A stretch of DNA of 64,000 bases, from positions 35,819,511-35,883,510 of the forward strand of contig NC_054701.1 of assembly GCF_016097555.1 (NCBI RefSeq). The letters are read 5' to 3'. Each line of letters starts with the position of its first letter. Within the stretch, counting starts at the first letter, position 1. Made by a program: the position numbers and the translations under genes. The notes below the pieces were generated by a model. It saw nothing but the letters and a program-made list of their open reading frames with translations. It did no database searches and was not told where the DNA came from. Shown here piece by piece: positions 36,444 through 48,835 of this stretch. The stretch comes from Gigantopelta aegis. Taxonomy: Eukaryota > Mollusca > Gastropoda > Neomphalida > Peltospiridae.

Positions 36444-37060
36444 AGGGAACAGCCTGTGCTTACTCCTATTGTAAGACGTTTCCGACTAGCAGAGTCTTTT
36501 TACTGATTAAAACCGGCCTCTGTGGTGTCGTGGTTAAGCCATCGGACTGGTAGGTACAGGGTTCGTATCCCGGTACCGGCTCCGACCCATAGCGAGTTTT
36601 AAGACCACTACACCCTCTTCCCTCTCACTAACAACTAACCCACTATACTGCGCAGACAGCCAAGATAGCTGAGGTGTGTGCCCAGGACAGCGTGTTTGAA
36701 CCTTAATTGGCTATAACGACGGAAATAATTTGAAATGAAATGAAAAAAAATATTAAAATGATATATTAAATATATTTACTTGTTTAGAATATCAATATCT
36801 GTATAAACACGGTTTATGTTGTCGTCCATATGTTTATAGTAGACCAAAACGGATTTGACTTTCTAATAATTCCGTTTTATGAAAGAAAAAAAAACATTTT
36901 ACGAAGTAAAATAAAAAAAATTAAAAGTGGCTACTACCAACGTTACAGACACTGGTATACTGAACAAGATAATTATTTAATATGTCATTTTAGTCGTTAT
37001 AATGGATCCGTTACTCGGAAACATCTTACAATGGCTGTTAAGTTAGGACTGTTCCTTTAA
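36440..37060. mobile_element. TTAA MITE, family C, abutting family B
   Basis: Begins TTAAAGGGAACAGCC at the same TTAA that closes the previous element and ends GGACTGTTCCTTTAA at 37060. Inner complementary words such as TTGTAAGACGTTTCCGA and CGGAAACATCTTACAA extend the inverted repeat. A family-3 SINE sits inside. Confidence 0.78.
36512..36755 (+). mobile_element. SINE family 3 copy inside MITE C
   Basis: Head CCGGCCTCTGTGGTGTCGTG, a B-box-like GGGTTCGTATCCC, then CCCAGGACAGCGTG and a tail of GAAATGAAATGAAAA. Confidence 0.85.
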
Positions 37061-37494
37061 AATAAGCTTTGGCCTATCGGCCATTTTAATCTCTGTATTT
37101 TTTCAAAACAAATCATAATTAAAAAAAATAATAATTGGCATTTACTTTTTGTTTTGAATCTCGTATAGTTCATTATCTGTATAGGCTCGCATACCATGCT
37201 CAATATATTTCCACCGACACCCATAAACGAAAAAATCCAAGATGGCCGCCATATGAACTGCACAGCTCTGTTAGTCACTATCTTCAACAATTTTACGACA
37301 TAAATATACAAATAAAGTGTCCTTTTTCAGATCTGTAGACATAAGGAATCCACTGACTTCATCGCTTATTTTAAAAATGAATAGATATTCGTTTTAGGAA
37401 TGATAGCATTATTTTTCTTTTTTAAAGTAAAAGTACATGCCAGCAAGGAAGAGATACCAATTTGTGATGTTATTCGTTTCATCTGCTGAAGGTA
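37061..37494. other. Spacer, nothing recognised
   Basis: AT-rich, no supported feature. Confidence 0.45.
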
Positions 37495-37940
37495 GTACTA
37501 AACCAAATAACTTCCAGGTGGGTCAAAGTTCGAGGTGCACCCAACTTTTGATAGAGAAGTGAACACCACAAGTCCTGTGATTGGTTATAAATGTGAGTGT
37601 GTTGGTTGTAAAAAATAATAGTTTCATCGTAAAAAAAAAAAAATGCAATTTTATTTCATCTAGTACCAATGTGTCAAGTAGCCTTGTGCTTGAAACATGT
37701 ATGGGTACCTGTAAAAAAAAGTACTCGAATTTTGTGCGGAACTAGGGTAGTCATAGACGCTACCCGTTATCTCAGAAACGAGCAGCTTGACCCCCAATTT
37801 TTTCTTATTCACTTTAAGTGTGAGGGGTGGTAGTATTTATATCCGTGGCGTTTATGTCGATTGATACGCTGCAGGTAGGAGTTTTAGCCACATATGTTAC
37901 TAATGTCGTCTATGGGTTTTATTTGGTAGTATACACCCTA
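37495..37940 (+). repeat. Repeat R1 copy
   Basis: Starts GTAGTACTAAACCAAATAAC and ends TTTGGTAGTATACACC. The two ends are loosely inverted (TACTAAACCAAAT against the complement TACTACCAAAT), suggesting a non-autonomous DNA transposon of about 450 bp. It lacks the R2 sequence that precedes the copy at 39545. Confidence 0.7.
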
Positions 37941-39225
37941 TAGCACATATTCAGTGCATAATAAAAAATATTATGATTTTGTCATTTTATTTAATTAAAT
38001 TATACTGGTTGATTAATTAGCCATCACTCGACCATTCAAGTTCACAATGACCTTGACCTTGAAAATAATCTCTGTACATGGCTCTGAATTGAGTTTGAAT
38101 CAAAGTTAGCACTGAGGAAAAATTGGTTTTGGCCTATAATTCATACTGTAAAGATTTCAATAATTTCTTTTTACATGGTATTTGAATTGCCATATACAAC
38201 TGCTCTTAAATATGGTATTATATATAGGCAACCTGAACTAAGATTTTAATAGCAATTTATTTTTATATTAAAAATAGCATGTGCCAATAGTGGGTTAATG
38301 TCTCTAGTTTCAATTAACATACTTAATTTTTCATGTATGAAATTCTGAAAACTCAAATTTGTAAAGAACTTGATTTTTATTGTAATTTTGAGATATTTAT
38401 AGGATGCTAAGGTATATTTTAGACAAATTTGTAGTTTTATGCAAAATTTAAAGTAAATGTGAAGAAAAACTTTACCAAAAACAGAATTAAATTTGTTGTC
38501 ACTATTTTGCCTTCTGATCTTATTTATACATAACAATAAGGTTGTTAAACATATATTTAGATCTCCAGATAAAACATTTTCTTTAATAATCACTTAGTTA
38601 GCTCTCATGAAAAGCATTTTAAGTTTATACTAGATTCAGAACCAATTGTTTTCAGATTTGGTTATCTGCCTTGGATTAAGTTAATAATTTATTTTATTGT
38701 TAAAGCTGTATTACCTAATGTTACTAGCTAAATAAAATGCTTGATTACAGATTGTAGGAATACATCCAATATACATATTGTATTCATCTGGATTAGAACA
38801 TAATGCAAGAAAATAGATGTTCGGATAATTTTGTCATTTAAAAATAGCTTTTTTCAGTAATTAATCAAAAATAAACGTGTGAAAGCTGCATGATAATTCC
38901 AGATATCACAACTATTAAAACCTCCAATTACATTAGGCTATGAATAAAATATAGTCAGGAATATTTGTGGCTGGCAATGGTTTTGGTGATTCATTATGAA
39001 AATCAGCATGGCTGATGGATTTGAAATTCCCACACCTGGTAACTTGAAGACACCCACACCCAGCATACAGGATTTCCTCCCAACACTAATGTTCAGGACA
39101 TTAAGTCATTACTTCATACAGGTACCGTCATGTTGGTGTTTCCTTCCTCAGACAGTGCATTATTTAATACTGATATTTCTTTGATGTGCCTGTTAAGGTC
39201 TTCATAATCTAGGGGTCAATCAAGT
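37941..39225. other. Spacer, nothing recognised
   Basis: AT-rich. The longest minus-strand ORF (38246-38593, 115 residues, rich in Lys, Ile and Phe) has no family resemblance that I recognise and is probably chance. Confidence 0.45.
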
Positions 39226-39995
39226 GCATGTGTTTTAATGGAATTCTTTAAAGGGGTAGAGGTACTCTGACTATCTTTGTTGTCTCTACATATATACCTG
39301 AGTACACACACCCAACTGAAAGTAAATATCTTCAGGAGTTTTATTTTAAAACATTTTGTTGTTTAATATGACATATTGCATTTGTACAAAACTGTGTGCA
39401 ATATATAGAGGTGTACATTATATTAGGTTGCACTGTAGAAACAACAGTTTGAGTGAGGTTGTCAGTTTATGTCAGAATACACCAGACCCTGGTTGTCACA
39501 AAGACACATAGCTGGACACTTTTTGAAAAATGTATGTTATCAGTATAGGTAGTACTAAACCAAATAACTTCCAGCTGGGTCAAAGTTCGAGGTGCACCCA
39601 ACTTTTGATAGAGAAATGAACACCACAAGTCCTTTGATTGGTTATAAATGTGAATGTGTTGGCTGTAACAAATAATTGTTTTATCTGGGTAAAACAAATA
39701 TGCAATTTTATTTCATCTAGTACCAATGTGTCAAGTAGCCTTGTGCTTGAAACATGTATGTGGTACCTGTAAAAAAAAGTACTCGAATTTTGTGCGGAAC
39801 TAGGGTAGTCATAGACGCTACCCGTTATCTCAGAAACGAGCAGCTTGACCCCCAATTTTTTCTTATTCACTTTAAGTGTGAGGGGTCGTAGTATTTATAT
39901 CCGTGGCGTTTATGTCGATTGATACGCTGCAGGTAGGAGTTTTAGTCACACATGTTACTATTGTCGTCTATGGGATTTCATTTTGTGGTATACAA
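39226..39995 (+). repeat. Repeat R2 followed by R1, uninterrupted copy
   Basis: This copy shows the arrangement R2 (39226-39544) then R1 (39545-39995) without the LTR insertion. It serves as the empty site for the element at 21468-27662. Confidence 0.8.
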
Positions 39996-40864
39996 GTGTT
40001 TTGCCAGGTGACTACCAAGAGTTCAAAGAACTATTTTATGTATAAATGAAGCAAGGAATATTGTTTTAATTATTAGGGTAGCGTTGCCCGTGATAATTCT
40101 CTTCACAGTTACATTTGCACTCCGATTTAACTGTAACTCGAACTTGAGTTTTGTTTTTGATGAGAAAAAGAAGAAAGAGTTACTTCCCTTGTCCCACGAA
40201 AAAGGAAAAGAAATGGAAGAAATAAATTTGACAAAACGAAAAGACTATTTCAGGCACGACGGAAGCATGTAGACATTGGGGTGCTGACTGAAATCGAGGG
40301 CGCAACGAAAAGTTTCCAGGGGGTTCGATGGTATGTTTCCCCGTACAATTTTGAAAACTTGATGTCCTGAAATGCAATGAAATGCAATTCATCTCTGCTT
40401 TAAGATTTACTATCAATATAAAATATCGGACTCGAGGACTTAATGTTCAAACTCGACCCGGACCCGAGTACCCGATACTTACAGTAGATGACAATGAGAC
40501 TAAGAAATAAAGTAAAATAGCATTATGTATCTTAATTCCAGCGCTGAACATGAATGACAAATCATGCCATTATATTGCATTTCACACATTCCCATAGTCC
40601 TATAATGTAACCGGCAGCAAGCATATGGCAAAATGACGTTAAAAAATATTATTAAATAAGAGTACTCTTCTTTGAACGGGTACTCGAGTCCTGTGAACGG
40701 AGTTGAGTCTTGCTAGACTCGGCCCGTACCCGAGTACTCTAGTGCTCGCGGAGACCCTACCAGGTATGATGATTTTCCAAACCAGCATCACAGTTATAGC
40801 AGATAAAAAAAAACAAAAGAACAAAAAAAAACCCAGCTTGCCATGATAAATTTAAAATAAATAC
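39996..40864. other. Spacer; possible final exon not found
   Basis: The EGF/GON gene should continue here or lower, because the exon at 40865-41003 ends in phase 1 at a GT donor. I could not identify the next exon. Words resembling CCCGAGTACCCG recur near 40470, 40690 and 40725 in both orientations. Confidence 0.4.
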
Positions 40865-41003
40865 CTGTGTTTAACACAAGTTGAAGATCGCCTACAGGCT
40901 GACAACCGCCACAGTATCCGCCACATTTGAGTTTAATTATCTGACCGTTGGAAAGTCTATCTACTTCCTTGAATGAATTCTGTCCGAAAGTTTCCCACTC
41001 TTG
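40865..41003 (-). CDS. EGF/GON gene: GON exon 3
   Basis: Third exon of the GON domain (139 nt, phase 0 in, phase 1 out). It is bounded by TTTTCAG upstream and GTATTT downstream. It encodes EWETFGQNSFKEVDRLSNGQ and then LKCGGYCGGCQPVGDLQL. The CGGxCGxC cysteine cluster is characteristic of the C-terminal end of GON domains, which cap ADAMTS9/ADAMTS20-type proteases and some invertebrate secreted proteins. No ADAMTS protease modules occur in the window, so the protein seems to combine GON with calcium-binding EGF repeats. A further 3' exon is expected. Confidence 0.75.
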
Positions 41004-41015
41004 CTGAAAATGACA

Positions 41016-41019
<4 letters not shown>

Positions 41020-41051
<32 letters not shown>

Positions 41052-41052
41052 G
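41020..41052. repeat. (GAT)n microsatellite
   Basis: About eleven GAT units, directly in the intron upstream of GON exon 3. Confidence 0.9.
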
Positions 41053-42028
41053 CAATTAACTTTTGTGCTTACTCTACTCTGTAACTCTACGGGCTAGTTT
41101 TAACTAAGGCCAAACAAAATAAATGTCTGGTCTCTCGTCAGCGCGCGCGTCGGATTTGACCCGCGACCGTCAAAATTTTTTGTTTTTAATTTCCCGCGGT
41201 ATAACGTCGATTTTTGCCGGGCTTTTCTTGCTATGACATAAAACTGCATTTTGAGCCAAAATGCCATCGCGCATGAACTAGGACGTGCATTCTGATTTCA
41301 TTTTAAATATGCCCCATATTTCGGTATTAAATATACACACATTTTCTGTGCAATCCATGCTTTAAAAAAAAATAAAAAAAATAAAAAAATAAAAAAAATA
41401 AAAATAAAGCCGCATCGCCGCATTTATTTTGGAACTTTTGTTTAATATTAATTGACCTTCCATTTTTGTCCCTGCCCATTTTAAAGACATTCACTCGCGG
41501 ATTTACAGGGCCCTATTTCTCGAAATATGGATATATTTATATCTATAAATGAAAACCACATTCATTTCGAATAACAAACCTCGCTATTGTATCATCCAAA
41601 ACATTTTAAATGAACCACAATGAAAGGAATCCCATGGCAACCCCTGAGCAAATTTCATTTTTAAATCTTGGAACTCTTTTTTACTGGGAGTCTTAAAAGT
41701 CATAGCGAAACGGGTAGTGTGGAGGCTATATATACAGTGGCCGTGTAATGTACCCTTGAACTTTACACTCACGACCGCCGTGTATAGAGACTTGGCAAAT
41801 AAGGACCGGCTATATAGTCAAATCAACATTTAACTTTGTACAAAGTACGATCTACCAAGATTAACAGGTATATTTTTTATAAGCAGTGGCTTTAATAGCA
41901 TAGAAACATAATTATTTTCTAATGCACCCAACAGGCCCGTTGGAACCAACTTGTGAGCCTTCTTTTTATCACATTAATGTTTGCCATTGTAACCAAAATC
42001 TGATAGAGTTTGTACCCGATCCGTCAGT

Positions 42029-42064
<36 letters not shown>

Positions 42065-42190
42065 ACACACACACACACACTTCCAAAGTCGTCCCTACGG
42101 GCCTTCCCAAAACCACAGCCATAGTAATATTTTGAATTATTATAAACGTTTGGCTATTAAAAGAATGTCATTATGCGATAAAAGTTAAAA
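41053..42190. other. Intronic spacer with poly(C) and (CA)n
   Basis: Unassigned intron sequence of the EGF/GON gene. A C homopolymer of about 32 bases lies at 42030-42061, followed by a (CA)n run. Confidence 0.55.
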
Positions 42191-42191
42191 G

Positions 42192-42655
42192 TTAAAGTTT
42201 GTTTTGTTTTGTTTAACAACACCACTAGAACACTTCAAGTTATTAAACATCGGCTACTGGATGTCAAACATTTGGTCGTTTTGACACATAGTTTTAAAGA
42301 GGAAACCCGCTACATTTTTCAATTAGTAGCAAGAATGCTTTTATAAAATATATGCACCATTCCGACGTCACTTACAGTACGTTAAAAGTTAAAGTTTGTT
42401 TTGTTTAACGACACCACTGGAGCACATCGATTAATTAATCATCGGCTATTCGATGTCAAACATTTGGTAATTCTGACTCGTAGTCATCAGAGGGAACCCG
42501 CTACATTTTTTTCAAATGCAACAAGGGATCTGTTATATGCACTTTCCCACAGACAGGGAAATACATACCACGGCCTTTGTCCAGTTGTGGTGCACTGATT
42601 GGAAAGAGAAAAAACCCAATCAGCTGAATGGAACCACCGAGGTGGTTCGATCTAC
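42192..42655 (-). mobile_element. Two adjacent SINE family 2 copies
   Basis: A truncated copy (42192-42370) and a longer copy (42388-42655), both on the minus strand. Each is preceded by GTTAAAGTTTGTTTTGTTT, the complement of the family-2 tail. The repeated GTTAAAAGTTAAAGTTTG word suggests insertion at related sites. Confidence 0.8.
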
Positions 42656-42777
42656 ATTAATTTACGTCATGTAATACGTGTAAGGTTATATGGCGTAATG
42701 GCAGTAAAGGGTGTTTTTAAAAATTAAAAACCAGTTAAAGGTGAAAGTGGGTAATAAATAGAATAACCAATCATTTT

Positions 42778-43467
42778 CATTTCAACTTATTTATATCCAA
42801 TTAAGGTTCAAGCATACTGTCCTGGCCACACACCTTAACTATCTGGGCCGTGCTCGCATCGGTAATGCTTAGCTAACCCATTCATTTAGCTTGAAGAAGG
42901 ATCCTCCACCTCAGTGTGAGCACTGTCAGTGTACTCTGACGGTACGCCACATTTTGTTGGAGTGTCCTCATCTCAAAGAAACTCGAAAAGATATATTTAG
43001 ACAAACAAATGTGATGGAATCATTTCGATTCCATCCAGAATTAGTTTTACAATTTTTACGCGATACTGACTTTTACTCTAAATTTTAATTTTATATATCT
43101 GTGATTTTTGTATTTTTACACAGTTCTTTACACTGTGTTTTAATTTAACTGTTGAAATTTTATATTGATGTTGGTCATCACATTGTTTTTGCATTTACCA
43201 TAGTTTGACACCCAATAGCCGATGTATTTTTCGTGCTGGGGTGTCGTTAAACATTCATTCATAGCTATCTGGGTTGTCTGACCAGGACAGTGTATTAGTT
43301 GTTAGTGGTTAGTGGTTAGTAAGAAAGAAAATGGCTTAGTGGTCTTACACCTACCTACCTATTGAGTCGTTACACCTCGCTCTGGGTGGGAGCTGGTACC
43401 GGGCTGCGAACCCATTACCTATCAGCCGTATGTCCGATAGCTTAACCACGATACCACCGAGGCCGGT
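42778..43467 (-). mobile_element. SINE family 3 copy split by a LINE tail
   Basis: The 3' part (42778-42852) and 5' part (43263-43467) of one minus-strand SINE are separated by a plus-strand LINE 3' end. The word CTATCTGGG flanks the insertion on both sides as its target duplication. The head reads CCGGCCTCGGTGGTATCGTG. Confidence 0.82.
42880..43262 (+). pseudogene. LINE C-terminal zinc knuckle and 3' end
   Basis: Encodes CEHCQCTLTVRHILLECPHL, the Cys-Cys-His-Cys knuckle found at the end of many I/Jockey-group RT proteins, and terminates after DTDFYSKF. The 3' UTR ends CCAATAGCCGATG ... GGTGTCGTTAAACATTCATT. That ending matches the tail of SINE family 2, suggesting this LINE family supplies the SINE's retrotransposition machinery. 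It is heavily 5'-truncated. Confidence 0.8.
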
Positions 43468-43515
43468 TTTAACTAATTAACTCGCTACGAGCAGTTACGA
43501 ATTATCTGTACATCG

Positions 43516-43516
<1 letters not shown>

Positions 43517-43578
<62 letters not shown>

Positions 43579-43612
43579 TATGCACACATACATGTGTGTG
43601 TGTGTGCGTCTG

Positions 43613-43655
<43 letters not shown>
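43517..43655. repeat. (CA)n and (AT)n microsatellites
   Basis: A (CA)n run at about 43517-43575 and an (AT)n run at about 43616-43653 in the intron downstream of GON exon 2. Confidence 0.93.
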
Positions 43656-43780
43656 CGAACTACTGCTATAACGAACTGACTATCATGGTCCCTTACGGTT
43701 CGTTACAAGAGTATATTACTGTGTGTGTGTATATATATCACATGCACGTGTTATGTATTAAAATACACAAAATACAATAC

Positions 43781-43954
43781 CTGTGGATCAATTTTAACGG
43801 CGACACCAGTAAAACGCATGATGAAAGTTCCTGCCGGTCCACATCTTGCCTTCTGTCCATTGAGGTGTGCCGTTTAGCAGTCAGACGCGTGGCCATACTT
43901 GATGGTGCTGCCCATCGTTTTAGCAAACGTGGTGTCCTGCACTATGATGAGTTT
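43781..43954 (-). CDS. EGF/GON gene: GON exon 2 with in-frame stop
   Basis: Middle exon of the GON domain (174 nt, phase 0 to 0), with TTTTGGTTAG upstream and GTATTG downstream. It encodes KLIIVQDTTFAKTMGSTIKY, GHASDC, then a TAA, then TAHLNGQKARCGPAGTF and FTGVAVKIDPQ. The order (D.TFA, a YG.A.DC motif, C.P.GTF, a GTG/GVAV stretch) follows known GON domains. The phases join perfectly with exons 1 and 3. The TAA at 43884-43886 would truncate the domain, so the locus may be a pseudogene, carry a null allele or hold an assembly error. Confidence 0.7.
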
Positions 43955-44196
43955 CTAACCAAAACCAAAAACAAGCAGACAGTCCAACACTCTACCGACA
44001 GTAAGAAGATTTACTATTGGCTACATCATTTGATTAATCATTCTGCGCAGATTTTACATTCAGTTAACCCTTAGTGATAATACATTCGGCGTGAAGCATG
44101 GCCTTACATTCCCTAAGCTAATTTATGTAATCATTATGCCCGCACCTGCGCAAGCACGCATACATACACTGTCGATTTTCTGTCGGTGTTCTGTCC

Positions 44197-44302
<106 letters not shown>

Positions 44303-44454
44303 GTTCTCTCTGTCTGTTGCGTTAGATGATTGTGATGAGACACGATGGTATCAGTGAATTATTTGCGAGTGTGTGCTCGGTCTTCTGACCACGCCACTGG
44401 TATATCCGCTTACATTTGTCATCAAACCCCAGGATCGGGTGTCAAACCAGCAAC

Positions 44455-44890
44455 GGTCTCGCTGGTGTCGTGGTTCAGCCGTGGAGAGAACAAGGCTGGT
44501 AGGTACACCCACAGCGAGTTTTAACGACTCAATAGGTAGCTTTAAGGCCACTACGCCCTCTTCTCTCTAACAATTAATAACTAACCCACTATCAAGGGGC
44601 CCGTTCCACGGAGCGATCTTAGCCCTAAGATCATCGTATGTGCATAACTACATTATGCCCTTAAGGTGATCTTAGTGCTATGATCGCTTCGTGGAACGGG
44701 GTCCTGGACGTTTTACGAAGCGATATTAGTCCTAAGATCTTCTTAAATACTCAAGGTATTTATACACTTAAGGTGATTTTAGCGCTAAGATCACTTCGTG
44801 AAACGGGACCCAGATAGCTGAGGTGTATGCCCAGGACAGCGTGCTTGAATCTTAATTGGATATAAGCACGAAAATAAGATGAAATGTAAT
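44455..44890 (+). mobile_element. SINE family 3 copy interrupted by a palindromic element
   Basis: The 5' part (GCTGGTGTCGTGGTTCAGCC through ACTAACCCACTATC) and the 3' part (AGATAGCTGAGGTGTATGCC through GCACGAAAATAAG) are separated by the foldback element at 44597-44813. Confidence 0.85.
44597..44813. repeat. Double palindromic foldback element
   Basis: GGCCCGTTCCACGGAGCGAT near 44599 and ATCGCTTCGTGGAACGGGG near 44683 are inverted copies. CTTAGCCCTAAGATCA and TGATCTTAGTGCTATGATC lie inside. A second, similar unit follows from 44711 and ends ATCACTTCGTGAAACGGGAC. It is a MITE of two related hairpins. Confidence 0.8.
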
Positions 44891-46371
<1,481 letters not shown>

Positions 46372-46470
46372 CAATTTGTTTTGTACAGATACAGATATCT
46401 CAGATTAGAAATGACTCAGATATTTCATTAGTCAAGCTTTTTTTTGGTACAGTTATCTCAGGCTAGATAC

Positions 46471-46745
46471 CTCAGGATTTATTCGAATTCTGCTGTATAG
46501 CGTGATCCCAGCATCGGGTCGGCCCACGTTGTCTACTTCACCATTACACGTACGGTCTTCAGAATCTGGATTCTGTCCGCCATTTGTCACCACGAACTCC
46601 AGGAACTCAACAGGTGTCGAGGCCATGTTGTGGCAGTACACTTTCAGTGGCTCGCCACCAAGACGTTTGGGGTATATCTCGTAAAATTTATCCGATAAAC
46701 TGGCGTCGGCTGCGTTCTTGATATCAAGGCACGACTTAGGAAGTT
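46471..46745 (-). CDS. EGF/GON gene: GON exon 1
   Basis: First GON exon (275 nt, phase 1 in, phase 0 out), with acceptor CAGCTTTCAG and donor GTATCT. It encodes LPKSCLDIKN, then FYEIYPKRLGGEPLKVYCHN, FLEFVVTNGG and ITLYSRIRINPE. The SCLDIK, VYCHNM and FSxxRI-like landmarks are those of GON domain N-termini. It joins in frame to exon 2. The phase-1 acceptor is compatible with the phase-1 donor of the EGF exon at 48326, supporting a single gene. The exon is intact. The acceptor is only about 10 bp from a SINE target-site duplication. Confidence 0.8.
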
Positions 46746-46768
46746 CTGAAAGCTGACGGGCACACTAA

Positions 46769-47175
46769 AAGTTTGTTTTAAAGTAAAGTTTGTTTTATTT
46801 AACGACGCCGCTAGAGCACATTGATTTTTTATCTTATCATCGGCTATTGGACGTCAAACATATGGTCATTCTGACACTGTTTTTAGAGGAAACCCGCTGT
46901 CGCCACATAGGCTACTCTTTTTACGACAGGCAGCAAGGGATCTTTTATTTGCGCTTCCCACAGGCAGGATAGCACAAACCATGGCCTTTGTTGAACCAGT
47001 TATGGATCACTGGTCGGTGCAAGTGGTTTACACCTACCCATTGAGCCTTGCGGAGCACTCACTCAGGATTTGGAGTCGGTATCTCGATTAAAAATCCCAT
47101 GCCTCGACTGGGATCCGAACCCAGTACCTACCAGCCTGTAGACCGATGGCCTGCCACGACGCCATCGAGGCTGGT
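46769..47175 (-). mobile_element. SINE family 3 copy beside GON exon 1
   Basis: A minus-strand copy with the tail complement GTTTGTTTTATTTAACGACG at its left edge and the tRNA-like head at its right edge. The 13-bp ACGGGCACACTAA flanks it at 46756-46768 and 47176-47188. The left duplicate lies just upstream of the exon's 3' splice site. Confidence 0.92.
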
Positions 47176-47221
47176 ACGGGCACACTAAGAAGAAATGTTT
47201 GTTTAGCGACACAACGATACA

Positions 47222-47400
47222 TTTTAAACTACAAGTTAATGGGTTTTTTGTTTAACGACACCACTAGAACACATTGATTTATTAATTAATCATCGGCTAT
47301 TGGATGTCAAAAATTAGGTATTTTTGACGTATGGATTGAGAGAGGAAACCCGCTACATTTTTTTTCTAGTTTCCATTAGCAGCAAACTGATGGTACAATA
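47222..47400 (-). mobile_element. SINE family 2 fragment
   Basis: Tail complement GTTTAACGACACCACTAGAA and part of the core. The head is missing. Confidence 0.75.
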
Positions 47401-47758
47401 TCTAGCTGCTTTGGATTTGTTTTTCCTTTTCTTCAGGGATCTGGGATCTGGGATCATGATAGCCCCTCTTCAAGCATGACGAACTTCATTGTTTTCCCAG
47501 CTGTGGTTGAATATTTGTAGCAGTTTATTCTAGGTGAAATTTCCCATCTTTTTTCATCATTTCATTGGTTATCCTGCCTGGGCCTTGTGATTATCTTTTC
47601 TGGAGTCTTGTCAGGGCTGTTTCTATTTTATCAGGTGTGATTTTTCTCTGACATTGCATCAGCCAGTGTTTCCTTAAATGTTTTACGTGCTTTTAGTGGG
47701 GGGACAGTACATATCGTGCTCATTGGTGTACTAGTCGATGGACTGTGGTTGAGAAAGG

Positions 47759-47945
47759 CAGGGGCGTAGGCTAGGGGGGTTCGGAGGGTTCGGACGAAGC
47801 AAATGGTCCGCTTTCAGAACTAAAACATACAGGTTTATACATATGGAGTTTCTGGTGGTGCAAAAACAAAATAGAAAAAGGCCCACTTGGTTCATATTCG
47901 ACCCCCCCCCCCCCCCTCCCAGGTCCAGATCACGCTACGCCCCTT
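47759..47945. mobile_element. hAT-like MITE with 5-bp target duplication
   Basis: Ends CAGGGGCGTAGGCTAG and CACGCTACGCCCCTT, flanked by AAAGG at 47754-47758 and 47946-47950. The interior is nearly identical to 56301-56477. Confidence 0.85.
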
Positions 47946-48049
47946 AAAGGGGAAAACACCAATTTCACTCAAGTCAATCGATCCAGCTACTAATCGAATA
48001 TTTCTCACACAATAATTAGGTAATGCAGACATTAAGTTATTGAAACTAA

Positions 48050-48310
48050 AGTTAACGTTTTTATTGTTTAACGACACCGCTACAGCATAGATAATTCTGA
48101 CAAATAGTCTTAGAGAGGAAACACGCCACATTTTTCCACTAATAGCAAGAGATCTTTTATATGCACCATCCCACAGACAGGACAGCAAATACAACAGCCT
48201 TTGATATACCAGTCGTGGTGCACCGGCTGGAACGATAAATAGTCCAATGTACCCACAGATGGGGATCGATCCTAGACCGACCGCGCATCAGGCAAGCGTT
48301 TTACCACTGC
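48050..48310 (-). mobile_element. SINE family 2 copy
   Basis: Minus-strand copy. The head (GCAGTGGTAAAACGCTTGCC) abuts the 5' splice site region of the EGF exon at 48326. Confidence 0.8.
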
Positions 48311-48325
48311 AATTCAGTAGCTTAC

Positions 48326-48448
48326 CTACACAGACATCATTTTCCATGGTAAATCCGGCTTCACACGTACACGTATATGAGCCGTCCGTATTAGAGCACA
48401 CTGATTTAACAACACATTGATAGCTTCCAGTTTGACATTCATCTATAT
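48326..48448 (-). CDS. EGF/GON gene: cbEGF exon 4
   Basis: A 123-nt exon, phase 1-1, coding one calcium-binding EGF domain: (D)IDECQTGSYQC, VCSNTDGSYTCTCEAGF and NDVCV(G). It has six cysteines and the D-I-D-E-C calcium signature. The acceptor is TTATTTTCAG and the donor GTAAGC. Such symmetric exons can be added or lost without frame change, as in fibrillin, fibulin and related matrix proteins. It is the EGF exon nearest the GON exons, and its phase-1 donor fits GON exon 1. Confidence 0.85.
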
Positions 48449-48504
48449 CTGAAAATAAGATGTTCATATTTAATATCGTCAATTTACAAGGTATGCCAAT
48501 ACAA

Positions 48505-48645
48505 CTGCTTCTTCTACTGTTACTACTACTGCTACTGCTGCTGCTGGTGATGAAGTTGTTGTTGCTGCTACTGCTACTGCTACTGCTACTATTACTACTA
48601 CTGCTTTTGCTACAGCTGCTGCAGCTACTACTGCTACTGCTGCTA

Positions 48646-48680
<35 letters not shown>

Positions 48681-48800
48681 ACTGCTACTGCTACTGTTAC
48701 TCTTACTGCATTACTTATAACTATTACAGCTGCTACAACTAAAACAGCTGTTACAACTAGAACAGCTAGTACAACTAATACAGCTACTACAACTAGTACA
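48505..48800. repeat. Degenerate CTG/CTA/CAACTA trinucleotide region
   Basis: A long run of CTG, CTA and CTT triplets passes into ACAGCT/ACAACT hexamers and borders the 76-bp array directly. Confidence 0.9.
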
Positions 48801-48835
48801 GATAAATGGACCACCAGTATAACAACTTGCCTTCG

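Noticed and set aside
38246-38593. A 115-residue minus-strand ORF as a gene.
   Set aside because: AT-driven composition, no recognisable motif, and no splice or promoter context.
40440-40760. A MITE bounded by CCCGAGTACCCG words.
   Set aside because: The words recur in both orientations, but I could not define ends or a target duplication.
43685-44074. The 129-residue plus-strand ORF as a gene.
   Set aside because: It is the antisense shadow of GON exon 2 and adjoining intron.
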